Assembly (NCBI GenBank): GCA_948567375.1
Contig: OX419757.1
Span: 13,654,974 to 13,718,973 of the forward strand
DNA from: Lunularia cruciata
Lineage: Eukaryota; Streptophyta; Marchantiopsida; Lunulariales; Lunulariaceae
Length of the DNA: 64,000 bases
Reading direction: 5' to 3'
Shown: positions 46,006-58,405 of the stretch, piece after piece
Layout: each line of letters begins with the position of its first letter
Position numbering within the stretch: position 1 is the stretch's first letter
Made by a program: the position numbers and the translations under genes
The notes under the pieces: model-generated
Told to the model about the DNA's origin: nothing
Database searches by the model: none
The model's input: the letters and a program-made list of their open reading frames with translations, nothing else

Positions 46006-46760
46006 ACTCTATCAACAAAATAAACCTTCTATCAAGCTCCCGCATGACTCCTTTCAACCACTCCTTACTCCTGAACAACATCAAGAATATGCAAACATGG
46101 ATTTGGTTTGTGAACAACCCAAGACCACCTCAAGGTTTGACTCCATCATAGTCTTTGTTGACCAAATCAGCAAAATGATTCATGTGCATCCTACCACTAA
46201 GGACGTGACTGCTCCATAAGTAGCTCAATTGTATTTAACTCCAACCTTTTCTTACCATGGCTTGTCTTGAGTGCTCATCATCGATAGAAGCACTCAATTC
46301 ACTAGTTTTTTTTGGAGAACACTCTTTGGTATCTTCTAAACCAAATTGGCCATATCCACAACTCATCATCTACAAACCAATGGACAAATAGAGCAAGCTA
46401 ATCATACTATTGAGGACATGCTCCGGAGCTTCACCTTAGATGAGCAAGAGAGGTGGGACACCTTACTTCCATTGGCAAAATTTGCCTACAACAATTTAAT
46501 GAACGTATCCACAAAGGTCACACCATTCTTGGTCATGTATGGAGAGCATCCTTTCACACCTTTGATCTTGATGAAGATTTGTCCGGTGGCTACCAAGGTT
46601 GATGTTGTCAACACTTTTGTTTCTAGAATCTAACAAGGTGTAGAGAAGCACAAGTTGCATATTGCCCAAAATCAACAAAAGTAATATGCATATGCATATT
46701 GCCAGCACATGGAGTTCAATGTTGAGGATCAAGTCTAGCTATCCACAACCAACCCCACAT
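46006..46760 (+). pseudogene. Family B copy 2 integrase remnant
   Basis: The core is read from 46080 (NMDLVCEQPKTTS, where the first Asp lies) through FDSIIVFVDQISKMIH and LIIDRSTQFTSFFW (second Asp) to TNGQIEQANHTIEDML (third acidic residue) at about 46376-46420. Open stretches at 45941-46219 and 46346-46633 are joined by segments with stops. The zinc module upstream is split by the short insertion. Confidence 0.8.
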
Positions 46761-47028
46761 TAGTTGGCCCTTGTAAGCTTAGACCTTGTTTTATTGGACC
46801 TTTTCCCTCCTTCGTTGAATTGGCATAATGACTTATCACCTTGAGCTACCACCACACATGAAGATCCATCCAATGTTCTATATTTCCTTTCTATGCAAAT
46901 ATGCAGTCCGATCACCCCACTTTCCTTTCATACAAGAAGTTAGACTTTGTCCAACACTCATTGATGGCACATAGGAATATGAAGTCAAATGCATTTTCCA
47001 AAAATGCATCCATGGTACCTACCATCTA

Positions 47029-47115
47029 TGTGTGGAATATCTTGTACATTGGAAAGGATACCCATTGTATGAGGCAACATAGGAGCAAACAACCAACTTT
47101 ACCCATGCATCGATG
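47029..47115 (+). pseudogene. Family B copy 2 chromodomain remnant
   Basis: The frame reads EYLVHWKGYPLYEAT and then a TAG where copy 1 has TGG (EATWEP). This is the conserved core of a chromodomain at the C-terminus of a chromovirus integrase. It contrasts with the PHD finger of the DNMT element. Confidence 0.75.
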
Positions 47116-47179
47116 TTAGTGCAATCTTTTGAGCAACAAATTTGCAATGAGGATGTTGCATTTTAAAAGGGAGGAGGTT

Positions 47180-47768
47180 TGTAATACTAGTAGCTAGACA
47201 TATTACAAAGAGGTAGAAATTGGCTTGGTAACATTTGGAAGGTTGTTATATACCATGGACTAAGTAGATCAGATCAAGGTGTCACCAAAAGAGTACTTCC
47301 ACTATTAGTGTAGGAGTAGAAAATGCCTTAAAAACTTCAAAGCCAATTTTGGAGACCTAAATGGATGAATTAGGTCTAAAAAATAATTCGATCCCCTACC
47401 TTTTGGATCAAAAGGCTTGCCTCCCTCCCAAGTTCATCTTGTCAAGAGCTTTCCAATGATACCTCACCCATGCAATTTTGAGTGTCCTACAGGAAGATTC
47501 TCTAAAGATTCTTTCTAGTCAAACTTGTTTGACCAACCAGATAAGACAAGGACCAACATGTCACTCATCAATACAACTAATCTAACGGTAGAGCTTGCTA
47601 ACATATCACCAATCCATATATCTGCTCCAAGGGTGGAGCTTCCTTTGAGTGGATCCTCTTTGCTATATAATAAAGACAAGGTGCTCCTTTGGGGCATATG
47701 AGTATTGAGTATTGAGTGTTGAATCTTTGTGTTTCCCTTGGGGTTTCTCATATCCTTGGAATATTACA
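47180..47768 (+). repeat. Family B copy 2, 3' LTR
   Basis: This 589-bp LTR runs from TGTAATAC to ATTACA. A purine tract AAAAGGGAGGAGG lies directly upstream. TATATAATAAAG is conserved. Confidence 0.87.
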
Positions 47769-47772
47769 ATGA

Positions 47773-50700
47773 TCTCTTAGATAGAAGACTTTGCTAAAAG
47801 GAAATCCACCAATTTAGAGCCAAGACTAGGCAATAGACTACTTGCTTGTGACGAGGTTGGTTTATCACAAGCTCAAGGACTCCTTGATGCCTCATAAGTT
47901 CATCTTTGCTATAGCAGATGTTACTTATAATTACAACATAAAGGAGCATAAGTATAATGAAATGTGTTATTTCACAAAGGAGGATGTTTTGATATGGTGT
48001 CTAGTTTTAAGTAAGTCCAACAACCAATTGTTGGGCTATTGTCCCCTTACACTCCTCAATATTTTCTATTATGGAGAAGATGTTGAATTTTTTTTATCTT
48101 GGTGTAGACTCATTATTTGTTAATTATTTAATATATAATTTATTAAATACATTTCTTTTTTGTCTATTAATTTTGGTTCTTTTTAACATTTCTCAAGCAC
48201 TGCCTTCTACATAGGATGTTCAGATGGAGGACAGAGGAAGAAGCTACAGATGAAGGAGGAGAGCAAGAGAATATAGTTACTTAGATAGTGTAATTTGAAA
48301 GTATAAGTTTAAGAAAGTATAAGTATAAGTTTAAGAAAATGATTCACTCACAAAAGTTGTCCATGGATTATATGCAAGCAACCATTTTTGACAAGTTATT
48401 ACTTTATTAATATTATGCATTTTATTACAAGAGATTGTTAGGTTTCAATGTGTTGATGCTTTACTAAATATAATTTTAGATGTCTGAATGATAGTCATTA
48501 AGAGGATAGATTTATTCTATAACTTTTTTCATATTTAAATATATTGTCTATTTTGTGCATTCAAAATGAAAAAATGACTTCTTGATTAGACTTTTGAATT
48601 GTGCTAGCTCAATTAAGCACTTAACATCCAAACCTATTTTAAAAGGTTGGCTATTTATAAGAGATTACGACAAGGGTGGGCAAAGAGACTTCAAGGAGGC
48701 AAACTAATGCAATAGGGGGTTTCAGAAATTATGAAGTTCTGTATATTTTCATATAGGTTTTTACAAAGTGTTGACTAAATCAATATGTGTGCGGGTAGGG
48801 GGAAGAAAAGGACCCACTATGGATTTTTGGCCAAGTTCCTTATTATTAGCAAACTCCATAACTGATGGTTTGTAGGAAATAAGGGATATGGAGGTTTTAG
48901 TTGGCACACCATAAAGCATTAATTACAATTTAGAGTTAATAAAGTGCCTGGTTTAGGGTGAATCTGGTCAGGGCCGGTTGCCGCCTGGCGCAATGTGTTT
49001 ATTTAGGATTAAATGGGATTTTGCACATCGCCGCCTGTAGCTGCACATAGCTGCTCTATGGTGCCCGTTGGCACCCATAGCTGCTTGATGGCACCCGTTG
49101 GTTCTGCATCCAAAAGTCAGCCTGCACTGCATGTAGGTACTTGACCTCCCATTGCTAAATGTTTGTTGCACTTTTGGAGTAAAATTCCTCAACCTTCAAT
49201 CAATTTCTTGGTTGTTGTAGGGTGATGCGGATCATTTTCCATAACTCGTGCTATCTCCCTTTCCGCGCTTATCTTTGGAAATGAAACACCACACCAACAT
49301 GAAACTACAAAATTTTAGTTGACTGACCATAGCATTTGCACAGAGATGGTGAATTTGAATTTGAATAGTTGAGAATGGCATTTTGGATATACCAATTTTT
49401 TTCATAAATCACACTCTAAGAATCATCCACCAAAAAGTAGTGGCAATACTCTCAAGAAGCCACATCACCTCTTCTAACAATCATTTATTTCAATACTGCA
49501 ATCCTAAATATTTGTAATATAACACCTGATCTTTATAAATGAACGTAATTTGCACTAGATACACCATAACACAATTTATGGGGCGTTCATTTATTAGCAC
49601 CTCATTTCCTTCCAGATTTCACTAAAATAATTACAAAATGTGTTATTTATCCCGTAGACATCCATCATGAATCCCCCTAATATTCCAATAAATCCTAATT
49701 TTTTATGGTGCATTATGGAGCCAGCTTAATCGAGATTAGCGCGTCTCAAGGCTTAGTCGTTAGAAAGAAAGTAATGGGAGATTATCTAGAGCCTTATGTG
49801 GTTTGGCAATTGTCCAATACTAGGTCTAATAAACATGGGTAAGGAGAATTTGTGTACACTTGTAACTGTTTGTATTACAAAAAGAAAAGGACCATATTGG
49901 GAAGGGCATTCAGAAGCTATCACAACAAACTGCAACACCACTTTTCATTATGAATTTATCGCACCCGACTCTGACATTTCTTCCTCGGTTACCATCTTTG
50001 ACTGAAAATTCTCTATATCCATTATCGATAGCATCTTTATCTCAATGCACTAAAATATCCATCATCAAAATTACTATCCTCGTTTCCATAAGTCATAGAT
50101 AGAGCTAATTCAAATTCCCTCTTAGTGGTATCTGTTAAATCAAATGAAATTTCCATAAAAAGTGTACTCTGTGTTGTTCTCCTCCCAATTACTGACTGTT
50201 CTTCTCGATCTATCTATGCATCCAAGATGCAGTGAAGAATGCAAATATTTCCATTTTTACTTTATTAAATTGTGAATCATAAGAAAGATATTTTTTGAAT
50301 TGATCACCCTGCTTCTACCATTCAACCCTATTTGTAATCTTATGAATCGGAAATAATGGACTATATATTTAGGCTTTTATAGAAAAATATGAGAATATAT
50401 CAAATAACAGTACACTAAAGTTCAAGATATTTTCAAAACCAGAAGTAAGAAGCTCAATGATTTGAAGTTACTTTCTATAGATTTAAGTCGGAATTCAAAC
50501 CCTCTTGTGGATTATATTTTAACAAATTTTTTATATATTATATCATATTTATCCATACTAATCAGTTATAGAACCTAAACTTAAAACTAAAGTTGGAATG
50601 AACATCTGAAAATTGCGACTGAAATTATATATAACTGATCATTACTTCCTCATATGATGTGCGTGGGAATGGGTAACATATTAAGAAAGCATTGGTTAAA

Positions 50701-51640
50701 ACTAAGTATTACTCACCGTTTAGTTCGAATAGACCTGCATCACTGTATCCCCCAATGATGCTCACTCAGTTATGGCGGAGAAAGCTACCAATTACACATT
50801 CAGAACAAAGTACTCATGAACCGGTAGAAGACTCGTAAAGTTGATGCCAAAATTCAAGTACTCCAACGTGCACGACAAGTCTATAAAGTAAAGTAGGTAT
50901 ACTTGCAAGTGTCAACTCAGGCTAACTCGGGAAGAGATTCCACAACCGTATGGTAACAGTTCAGCTCAATTCTGGTCATCCTTTCACACAGCTTGTGTCT
51001 AAACACTGCTGTCGTGATCTCTGTGATTGAGAGGCACAAGGATAACGAGAACAGGTTAGTTATCCTCTTGCAGTACAGCTTGTGTGAAGTGAAGTACGCA
51101 CCCGGCAGTCGGTTGGTCGCCTGTATCTTTGAAATCCCGCAGGTGATATTTGCACGGCCTCGTTTCACCCCACGAATGTTCCAGTAGGGGCCGTATGATG
51201 GAAGGCCATCACGTAAGGTTCGGTGACACCTGCGGGCTAGTTATCCCAAACACAAGCTGGAGCGTATATGCTTACAATCCTACTATGTGATTTCCATTAC
51301 AATTGGAGTGCGACGTGACCTGTGTGGGATCGTCAGTCTATGGCGCTTCGTCGTCTCCTGCGATAGAACCAAGGATTAAGGGGTAATTGGACTTTTCCTA
51401 TCCCAAGTAGCAACACCGTAATCAATCTTATCAGAGTTTCTTCGGGGAAGTCCACCGAGATTCGTGTGCTAGCCCCCTACAGCGGTTTGACACTAAGCAC
51501 TAGGCCGTATCTGACCTTTTAAGCTGATGAAAGCTGATTTCTGTACTTGAGGAGGATAAGTAGAACGGAGCGTTACTCATATGCTGTGTATCAGAGTTCG
51601 TATGTGACGTGGAAAGCAGTTCTACGGAGAACAAGGTGAA
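47773..51640. other. Intergenic DNA, no recognised gene
   Basis: An open stretch at 47842-48123 (93 codons) has no recognisable motif. From about 49.2 kb the sequence changes from AT-rich decayed DNA to more balanced, apparently unique DNA leading to the GH3 gene. Short frames near 50917-51187 look like chance or UTR and have no family signature. Confidence 0.45.
49044..49100. repeat. Tandem duplication of a 28-bp unit
   Basis: Two copies of the pattern CCATAGCTGCTTGATGG(C/T)(A/G)CCCGTTGG lie end to end with few differences, in a locally GC-rich patch (48960-49110). No function is evident. Confidence 0.7.
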
Positions 51641-51651
51641 TGTGTATAAAT
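51605..51651 (+). promoter_or_regulatory. Putative GH3 promoter elements
   Basis: TATAAAT at 51645-51651 lies 174 bp before the GH3 ATG, a reasonable spacing for a TATA box and a leader of about 140 bases. TGACGTGG at 51605-51612 is a bZIP/TGA-type site directly upstream. I did not find a clear TGTCTC auxin response element in the near upstream DNA. Confidence 0.45.
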
Positions 51652-51824
51652 GAGTTCTAACAATTCCATCTTCAGAATCTGACTAACCTGATCGAATTGA
51701 TTCGTGTCGTCCTCTCACGACTGCAGTGTTCTTAAAATCTTAGCTTTGTCCACGGTTGTCATTGAGTTCTACTTCGTTGAGTAAAGGTCTACTTATACTT
51801 GCTTGCTTTGTAGAACTCGGCATA

Positions 51825-54661
51825 ATGCAACGCGTTCATGTGGCTACAAGGTCAGATTCTGAAGATATCGTCGAAAGAACCATAGGATTGTTAGAAAATG
51901 TGAGGCATGTGCAACGGTCAGTGCTCGAGAGATTGCTAGATAAGAACAGCAGTTGCCAATACTTGCAAAGGTACTGCACCGACGGAAATATAACTGTGGG
52001 ATCGTATAAGGACCTGGTACCACTGGTCAAGTACCTAGATGTCGAGCCAGATATTCGCCGCATTGCGCACGGCGAATCGAACATTCTCACCTGTGATGAA
52101 ATCACCCACTTCCACGAAAGGTGTGTGTCTGAAACTGATGGGGTCGAAGAAAAGTTACGCACTGGAGTTGCTTTAACCAAACACTTCTATTGCTAGTCTG
52201 CTGGTCGTGCTTTCACCTTCGTGCACTCTTCGGAGTCCCCTCCGATCTGCATCAGTTCTAACATGAGCCTTCATGACATCTGCAGTAGTGGTACCTCGGA
52301 CGGCAAGTTCAAGCAAATACCCGTATCTGCCACGGCCAGGGAAGCAAATGCCCTCTTCTCAAGGACTAAGGACGCTTGGATTCAGCAGTAAGTATATCGA
52401 CATTTACATCGTTGCAATTTGTAAATCTTCTAACGTTTGAAATCCCAGTCTGTAAGTTAGCTTCTAATTTCTTTACTTTCTAACTTTAATACTAGTGTGA
52501 AACCAGTGATGTCTGATTTAAGAACCCAGTATATTGCACAATATATGCACATTTCTTGTGAGAATCAGTTCTCGGCATTGATTCTTTTCTGAGAATCTCA
52601 CATAATGATAGATCAGGTAAAGTGAAGTATTCTGTATTCTAGACTTCATGACAATGGAGGTGACCAGAAACCCCAGTAGATTACTTGTGCGTTGTTCGAC
52701 GCTATTGACAGAAAGAAGCTCTCTGAATTTCCTGTCAAACTCTTGTAGCAGATGCAATTCGACAATCTCATATTGCAATATAGCTGAACTCTACTCTACA
52801 GGATACTAATGATAGTTTATGTCAGCAGGACTCCAATTTTTCAACATACCCTACTAGCTTTTCCAGATGGAGTGGATATGACATTTTTGTTTTACGGGCA
52901 TCACCTTACCACACCTGGTGGACATGAACTATCACTAGCCAGCTCTTTTTACGCGAGGAGCCCAGATTCGTGCTATAGAATGCGACCCACCATGTTTGCC
53001 TCCCCTATAGAAGTTATTTTATGCAGAGACTACAGGCAGTCCCTGTACTGTCAGCTGCTTTGCGGATTACTACAGTCATCCCGAGTGGTGAGCATGGCCA
53101 GTGTCATCATTACTGTACTGGCTATTGCGGTGGAATTTCTCAAAGAGAACTGGGAGGAACTCTGCAAAGATATTGAAACAGGTGTCCTTAATGAGAGAAT
53201 CACAAATGGCGAGGTCCGTCAAGCTCTCACTAAAATACTGGTGTCCTCCAACCCAGACCTTGCGAATCGAATAAGGGATGAGTGCCAAAAGAAATCATGG
53301 GCCGGTATCATCTTACGCCTTTGGCCGAATTTGAAATACATTTCTGCAATTTGTACGGGTGCATTATTGCACTACGTAGAGCATCTCGAGTTCCTTACTG
53401 ACAGCAACGTGAAGATTATGTCTATGTTGTATGGGTGCTCTGAAGGAGCCATCGCATTCAATCCACTTCCGGAAACTCATCCCAAGGAAGTAGCATACGT
53501 TTTCCATCCAGAGATGGGATATTTTGAGTTCCGACGACTGAAAGATTCTGCTGTGATCGACCTTGCTGATATGAAGGAAGGAGATGACGATTTTGAGGTG
53601 ATATTCACCACGTTATCAGGTAAGCAGCTCCTAATATATATCGTTTGAAATTGGTTCACATCATGGCTATAGTCATCACAAGTACGCTAATCGTGGTACC
53701 AAAAATAAGTTGAGACCTAGAGAAACTGAGATATGCCTACGTACACACAGTAACTGAACTGTGCCGAAGATTCCTAGCCAACTAGTTGGAAACATCCTGG
53801 TCATCTCTCACTAATACGTACAGAGTTGTCAGTAGACAGATTGAATCTGAGACACAAATCAAATCCAAAGACGCTCACAGTACAGAGCATTTGAGCTTGA
53901 TAACCCCTTTACCCTGGGATTCGATGAAACCATCAAGATGGGAATAAAATTTGAAGGCTCATGTAATCCGGATTATGAAGATATTGATTCACTTGTTTGA
54001 ATTCTCATCTCAGGGTATTCTTTACTTACGAATAAGATGTACGTACGTCTCATGTCTAGGCTTATGGAGGTACCGGATGGGAGATATTGTGAAGTGCGTT
54101 GGATACTACCACTCCTCGCCAACATTTAAATTTGTGGGACGCGACAGCTTACTCGTAAGCGTGTCCAATGAAATGATATGCGAGTACGAGATGACTCAAG
54201 CAGTGGAATCAGCTGCTACACTCTATCTCCCCCCAGGTAAAAGGCTCGTGAACTACACTACAACCGTGAATCTTAAACAAATTCCTGGTCACTATGTTGT
54301 ATTTTGGGAGGTGGAAAATACTGGTTCAATTTTAGAAGATATTAACGTTGATGACAATCGGACCAAAGAGGGAATGGAACAATGCTGTTTAGCTATCGAG
54401 AATGCCCTCACCGCCAAATACCGTCGCGACCGTCTTGTCGGTATAATTGGTCCTCTGGAGCTTATCTTAGTGAAGGAGGGTACTTTCAGCCTGCTAGATA
54501 CCCAAGCTCAGGTTGCTCACTTTTCGGATCAGAAAAAGCAACCACGGATTTACAGACCCGATCATCTTGCTTTATCACTCCTGTTCTCTGCTGCACAACA
54601 GCATTTCAGTACTCTCAAGCCTCTAAGAAGTTCCTTTGACCAATATCATTTAGACTCTTAA
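51825..54661 (+). CDS. GH3: GH3-family acyl-acid amido synthetase, four exons
   Basis: GH3 enzymes adenylate a carboxylic acid such as auxin or jasmonate and join it to an amino acid in the cytosol, controlling hormone level. My exon model is 51825-52120, 52286-52387, 52829-53619 and 54060-54661. All introns are GT-AG (165, 441 and 440 bp) and phases join cleanly to a 596-residue protein, the usual GH3 size. The three ATP/AMP-binding motifs are present. SSGTSDGKFK (from residue 99) is created exactly by the first splice. YGCSEG is at 334-339, with Cys where Ser is usual. LWRYRMGD is at 398-405. LWPN stands at 297-300. I chose the ATG at 51825 because the longer upstream frame lacks an ATG. 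There are no stops or shifts, so the gene looks functional. The substrate class cannot be told from motifs alone. Confidence 0.92.
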
Positions 54662-56770
54662 AGGAAAGTTAGAGTCAGTAATTACCAGTTTTAGGAAGTC
54701 GGTACCCAAACCTAGTAGCAGATAAAGCTTGGAGTTTTATCTATACAATGATTATATGCTGGATGTACAATGCACAGGCTGTAGATTGTGGAGATCAAGT
54801 GAGAACACAATAATCCTCTGTTCGATGTATTTGGTAGAATTGCTACGCCTTCTAATGCTCCACAGTGGAAGCACTTCCTCAACACAATGTGGCTGCTTTC
54901 GGCGATTGCTACGCTCAAGGATCATCAACATCCTTATCCTCATTCCAAAAAGGACGCACTTTTATTTGTCGGGGACGCGTGACTAACCACAAGTGGCCAC
55001 TCAATATGTCGCTGCTCGAGGCGACACGAGTTCTTCACTTTTGGACGAAGCTGGATGGGATGCCATATGTCACCTCTACGTCCCCAAGAGCAATATAATA
55101 GTAACACGAAAGAACATGGAAAGAAGTACAAGGCACCAACAAGTGAGCAAATGCAAAAGGGAAGAAAGAACGCCAAGGTTCACAGTCTCAAGTCGCCAAG
55201 AAAGATAAATAGAAAGAAGTTAAGGTGGATGAGTGCTCTTCACGTCACTTTCAGTGACTTGGTTGGAAAGAACGAAAATACACTACCAAGTACACTATAT
55301 TGCACTCTTCATTAGCACAATGGACTCGGAGGTATTGCTCACTGCATAGAATAACTGCCCATGCAATTTCTCGCTCATTTTCTTTTATATTTATTTTGTA
55401 TTTAAAATCATTATCATGATTATATGCCTGAGAATAGAAGTGTAATCCGAACAAATTGATAATGTGATAGTTTGAAAGAGTTACGAGTGTCTTGATTGCT
55501 GCCAGACCGAAGGAAGGGAAGCTTGAACTTTTGGTTCATTCTAGATTTAACCAGGGTGAAAAGTGCTGCATTTAAGACTCTCTTTACGAACACACGTCCC
55601 ACACCCAGCTCCCGTGTGGTGGTGTATCGACTACATCGCCGATAGAACTCTCTTACCTGGTTCCGAAGTAGATCCAGATCGGGCGAAGAGTCATAAGCTG
55701 CCCCTGCCGCTCATATAACCCAAATCACGCGTGGTTCATCCCTACGATTGACAATCTGAGGTCGTAGTTGTTCGTCAACACACTGCGGTAGTTATTGTTG
55801 ACCAACAACTGCGACAGTATGGCCTTAAGAGCAGGTCGTAGGGTCTGTGTTGCGGCACACGCACGATGCGGAGTAAAATAGTTAGTCACCATAACATACA
55901 GCATTCTAAATAGAATTCGCCCTCCTTCTTGTGTTACGTAAGAGATATCCTACAAATTTGGAACTGTAGCAACGTCTCTGCGCAAGGATGACATCCAGAC
56001 GTGTTGTCATTAGCTCCGGATACAAGTAGACTCTGAAAAACGTGTGGTTAGCAAATTTATTCAGTACGGATCTAACGTGAATGTGTTTTGACGGTCTACA
56101 ATCATGATGATGTTCAGGCTCAAGAATATGTCAGTTAATTGGCGCCGATATTGATCACACTAGTACTTCTCTCGTGAGTTCGTATTGGTGGATTGGCCAT
56201 CACTCACGCAAATGCATCTAACTCCCATGACTAAAGTTTACGAGAGGATGAATTTGATGGAGGAAATGCCGCCTGGTCAAACGGCCGCATGCTCAAATCA
56301 TGACCAGTTTAATATTGCAATTGTGACACAGGTCACCGAGCTGATCACGAGAATTAGGACATAGCGTACAGTGATTAGATCTCCCTTTCTTCCCTCCTGT
56401 TACTACTACATAAAGGACATTGTCAGGTTATTAACCTAACAATGTTCTTGCCTTGACAATCTCGCCAGCAAGAATGGGCGTCTTATAAGTTCTCCACATA
56501 AACTTCTCTGGTGGAGCTCGAACAAGATACCCAAACCATGTCCTGAACACCTCTCTACCTGCACTGGTTTAAGCGAACAGTCTGAGTTAGGGTCAGGGAA
56601 CACTTTAGTTTGTCAGGGAATCGAACGCAGGTATATTCATGACTCTACAACCTGGATATCGTGAGGAATCGTCCTCTTTAGCCAGCTTAGTAAGCTTCGT
56701 TTTTGCTAGACTTGCTTTCGTCGAGGTCAGAGACGCCTAACTTGTGCGACTTGGATGTGATTTGTAGCAA
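54662..56770. other. Intergenic DNA after GH3, no recognised gene
   Basis: This contains the GH3 3' UTR and unique-looking DNA. Overlapping short frames on both strands near 54.7-55.2 kb match no family and lack splice-supported continuation. A tRNA-Leu-like fragment near 56.27 kb was examined and rejected. Confidence 0.45.
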
Positions 56771-56778
56771 AAGGAACA

Positions 56779-57279
56779 ATGGCAGGTATACTCAACCTCA
56801 CCAGATTAAATCTCATAACAATTGCTCTTGTTGCAATCGGTTTGAGCTCCTCGTGCACGAAACATAAAGTACATGCACAGGGTCAGGCTCCTAGTCCTAC
56901 GACCTTCTTCGGACCTCCGTCGCCTCCTTCTTTAGCACCTTCTAATTTATTTCCTCCAGTGGCACCTCCACCTCAAATTGGTCAGCCCTTTCCGCCTTCT
57001 CCAGCGCCTTTCACGGCTCCACCTTCTTCTGTCCCACCAGCTCCTAGTCCAATTTTAGCTCCGCCCACAGTCCCACCTCCTTCCCCGCCTCTGTCACCTC
57101 CTCCACCTCTTCCAGCTCCACCAGTTCTTTCTCCAGTGCCTGCAACTTTCAGTCCTCCAGCACCGAAGAGTCCACCACTGACTCCGTTCACGTTTTTTGA
57201 TCAGGCACCAGCACCTGAGCCAGGAACAGACTGGATCAAGGTAAGTTTCATGAAAATGACCTTCATAAAATATCAGTGA
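56779..57279 (+). CDS. Secreted proline-rich, arabinogalactan/extensin-like protein
   Basis: The start has an excellent plant context (AACAATGGC). Residues 1-34 form a signal peptide: LNLITIALVAIGL hydrophobic core, with likely cleavage after VHAQ. The mature part, about residues 36-150, is almost entirely Pro, Ala, Ser and Thr with PPSPP, APAP, SPPPP and PAPPV runs, the substrate for proline hydroxylation and O-glycosylation in arabinogalactan or extensin-like cell-wall proteins. At 57240/57241 the sequence AAG|GTAAGT is a strong splice donor just after GTDWIK, so the true C-terminus, possibly with a GPI signal, is probably in a later exon I could not identify. Without splicing the frame ends after 166 residues. 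The GC-rich composition differs from neighbouring repeat DNA. Confidence 0.75.
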   Translation: MAGILNLTRLNLITIALVAIGLSSSCTKHKVHAQGQAPSPTTFFGPPSPPSLAPSNLFPPVAPPPQIGQPFPPSPAPFTAPPSSVPPAPSPILAPPTVPPPSPPLSPPPPLPAPPVLSPVPATFSPPAPKSPPLTPFTFFDQAPAPEPGTDWIKVSFMKMTFIKYQ

Positions 57280-58405
57280 CATGTATGAAATTTACCGTAT
57301 AATCAGATTTGAAGGTTGAGTTCAGGAATTCAAGTGGTCTATGCAACGGTAGTTTTTCATGAACTTGCAACTGGGATCTTGCAACCTAGTTTCAAATGCA
57401 CGAAAATATGGATTGTATGGGCTAGTAACAGTTTCTACGCCTCTGTGTGTGTTCCTGTGTTGGCCAGTCTGTGTGGGAAGTATCTGGTGCGCCTATCTCT
57501 GGACTCCATCTACCACAAATTATTGTTCTCGCTTTTGTCCTCATAACGACTGCGACTTTAGCTATGTAGACATCTGAAGAATTTCACTTCATGTTCATTG
57601 TCGTGTAGATCTGGATAACAAAGCTAAATTAAACTAACGGAAGATCTAGAGCAGATCCCTTCCACTCCATATATAGACTAGAGTAGTTTCTCAGGAATGT
57701 AGCTGTGATACATGCGATAGTGATTTCTATAACTTGCAACAGAAGAAGGGTTCTAGTCTGTCGAATCGGTCTAGAAGTACGTATCTCACATAGGGTCTGG
57801 CATGAACCTGATGAGGGTGAATAGGTGATATTAGTCACTGATTGGATTTAAACTTTAGCTTGAAATTGATGACTGAAGCAGAATAAGGTTGCAATTCTTG
57901 GTCTGGTGTACGTGACAAAGCACGTAAATCATGCAAATTTCAGTAAATACAAGTTGATCACTGCATTGAATGTCAAGAAGCCTGGATTTGCTGTGGTTAT
58001 CTCTTCGTATCTCTTTACGGAACTGCATGTAACTGCCGAAGCAGTGTTAAGTTCCAATTCCGTGAATCCATCTCGAGTTCACCAGTTCTTCCCTGGAATG
58101 CCATCAAATTGGAAGCGAGAAGATTTCTCCGCATTTTCGTCAGTAGGGTGGTGGAGCTAGCTATTCCTGGGACTAAAACATTTCAAATACCGGGAAAAAA
58201 TTCTCCAGCTTATTGCGAACTAGGAGTCAGGAGCGTGAACTAGTACATAAAACGAACAATAGTAACTGTCTCGCGATATCCAGGTTCTAGCAAAACATTA
58301 GTGAGAAGGATTCAAAGATGATGGGATGAAATCAAGTGCATTCAGAGACAAATTCAGCACCAGTTTCCTTAGAACCTGAGATGAGATTGTACATGTACTT
58401 TTGAA
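57280..58405. other. Region downstream of the proline-rich gene
   Basis: It probably includes the intron and 3' exon(s) of the proline-rich gene. The best coding-like stretch is 57906-58160, preceded by a possible acceptor TTTCAG at about 57943, but it shows no known domain and I cannot join it with confidence. Confidence 0.35.

Larger units (their letters stand above)
41309..47768 (+). mobile_element. Family B Ty3/gypsy chromovirus, copy 2, decayed
   Basis: The order is LTR (41309-41641), primer site TGGTATCAAAG, gag, protease, RT/RNase H, integrase, chromodomain, polypurine tract and LTR (47180-47768). ATGA occurs on both sides (41305-41308 and 47769-47772). Only 88 bp separate it from DNMT element copy 2. 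An insert of about 430 bp with heat-shock-type motifs splits it at the integrase. The 5' LTR has lost about 270 bp internally. Confidence 0.88.

Noticed and set aside
50917..51187. Possible small gene upstream of GH3
   Set aside because: Open frames occur on both strands with no recognisable family, start context or splice continuity.
51756..51824. An upstream start for GH3 at 51756
   Set aside because: That position is TTG, not ATG. The first in-frame ATG is 51825, which gives normal GH3 length.
54712..55208. Cluster of overlapping short frames after GH3
   Set aside because: They overlap on both strands, show no known motif, and probably reflect balanced base composition of the 3' flank.
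56262..56345. tRNA-Leu-like fragment (D-arm-like GGTCAAACGGC and a 7-base CTCAAAT loop in a short stem)
   Set aside because: There is no T-arm with a B box and no pairing acceptor stem, so it is not a credible tRNA gene.
56605..56660. B-box-like GTTCGATTCCC on the minus strand
   Set aside because: No A box at the right distance and no cloverleaf could be drawn.
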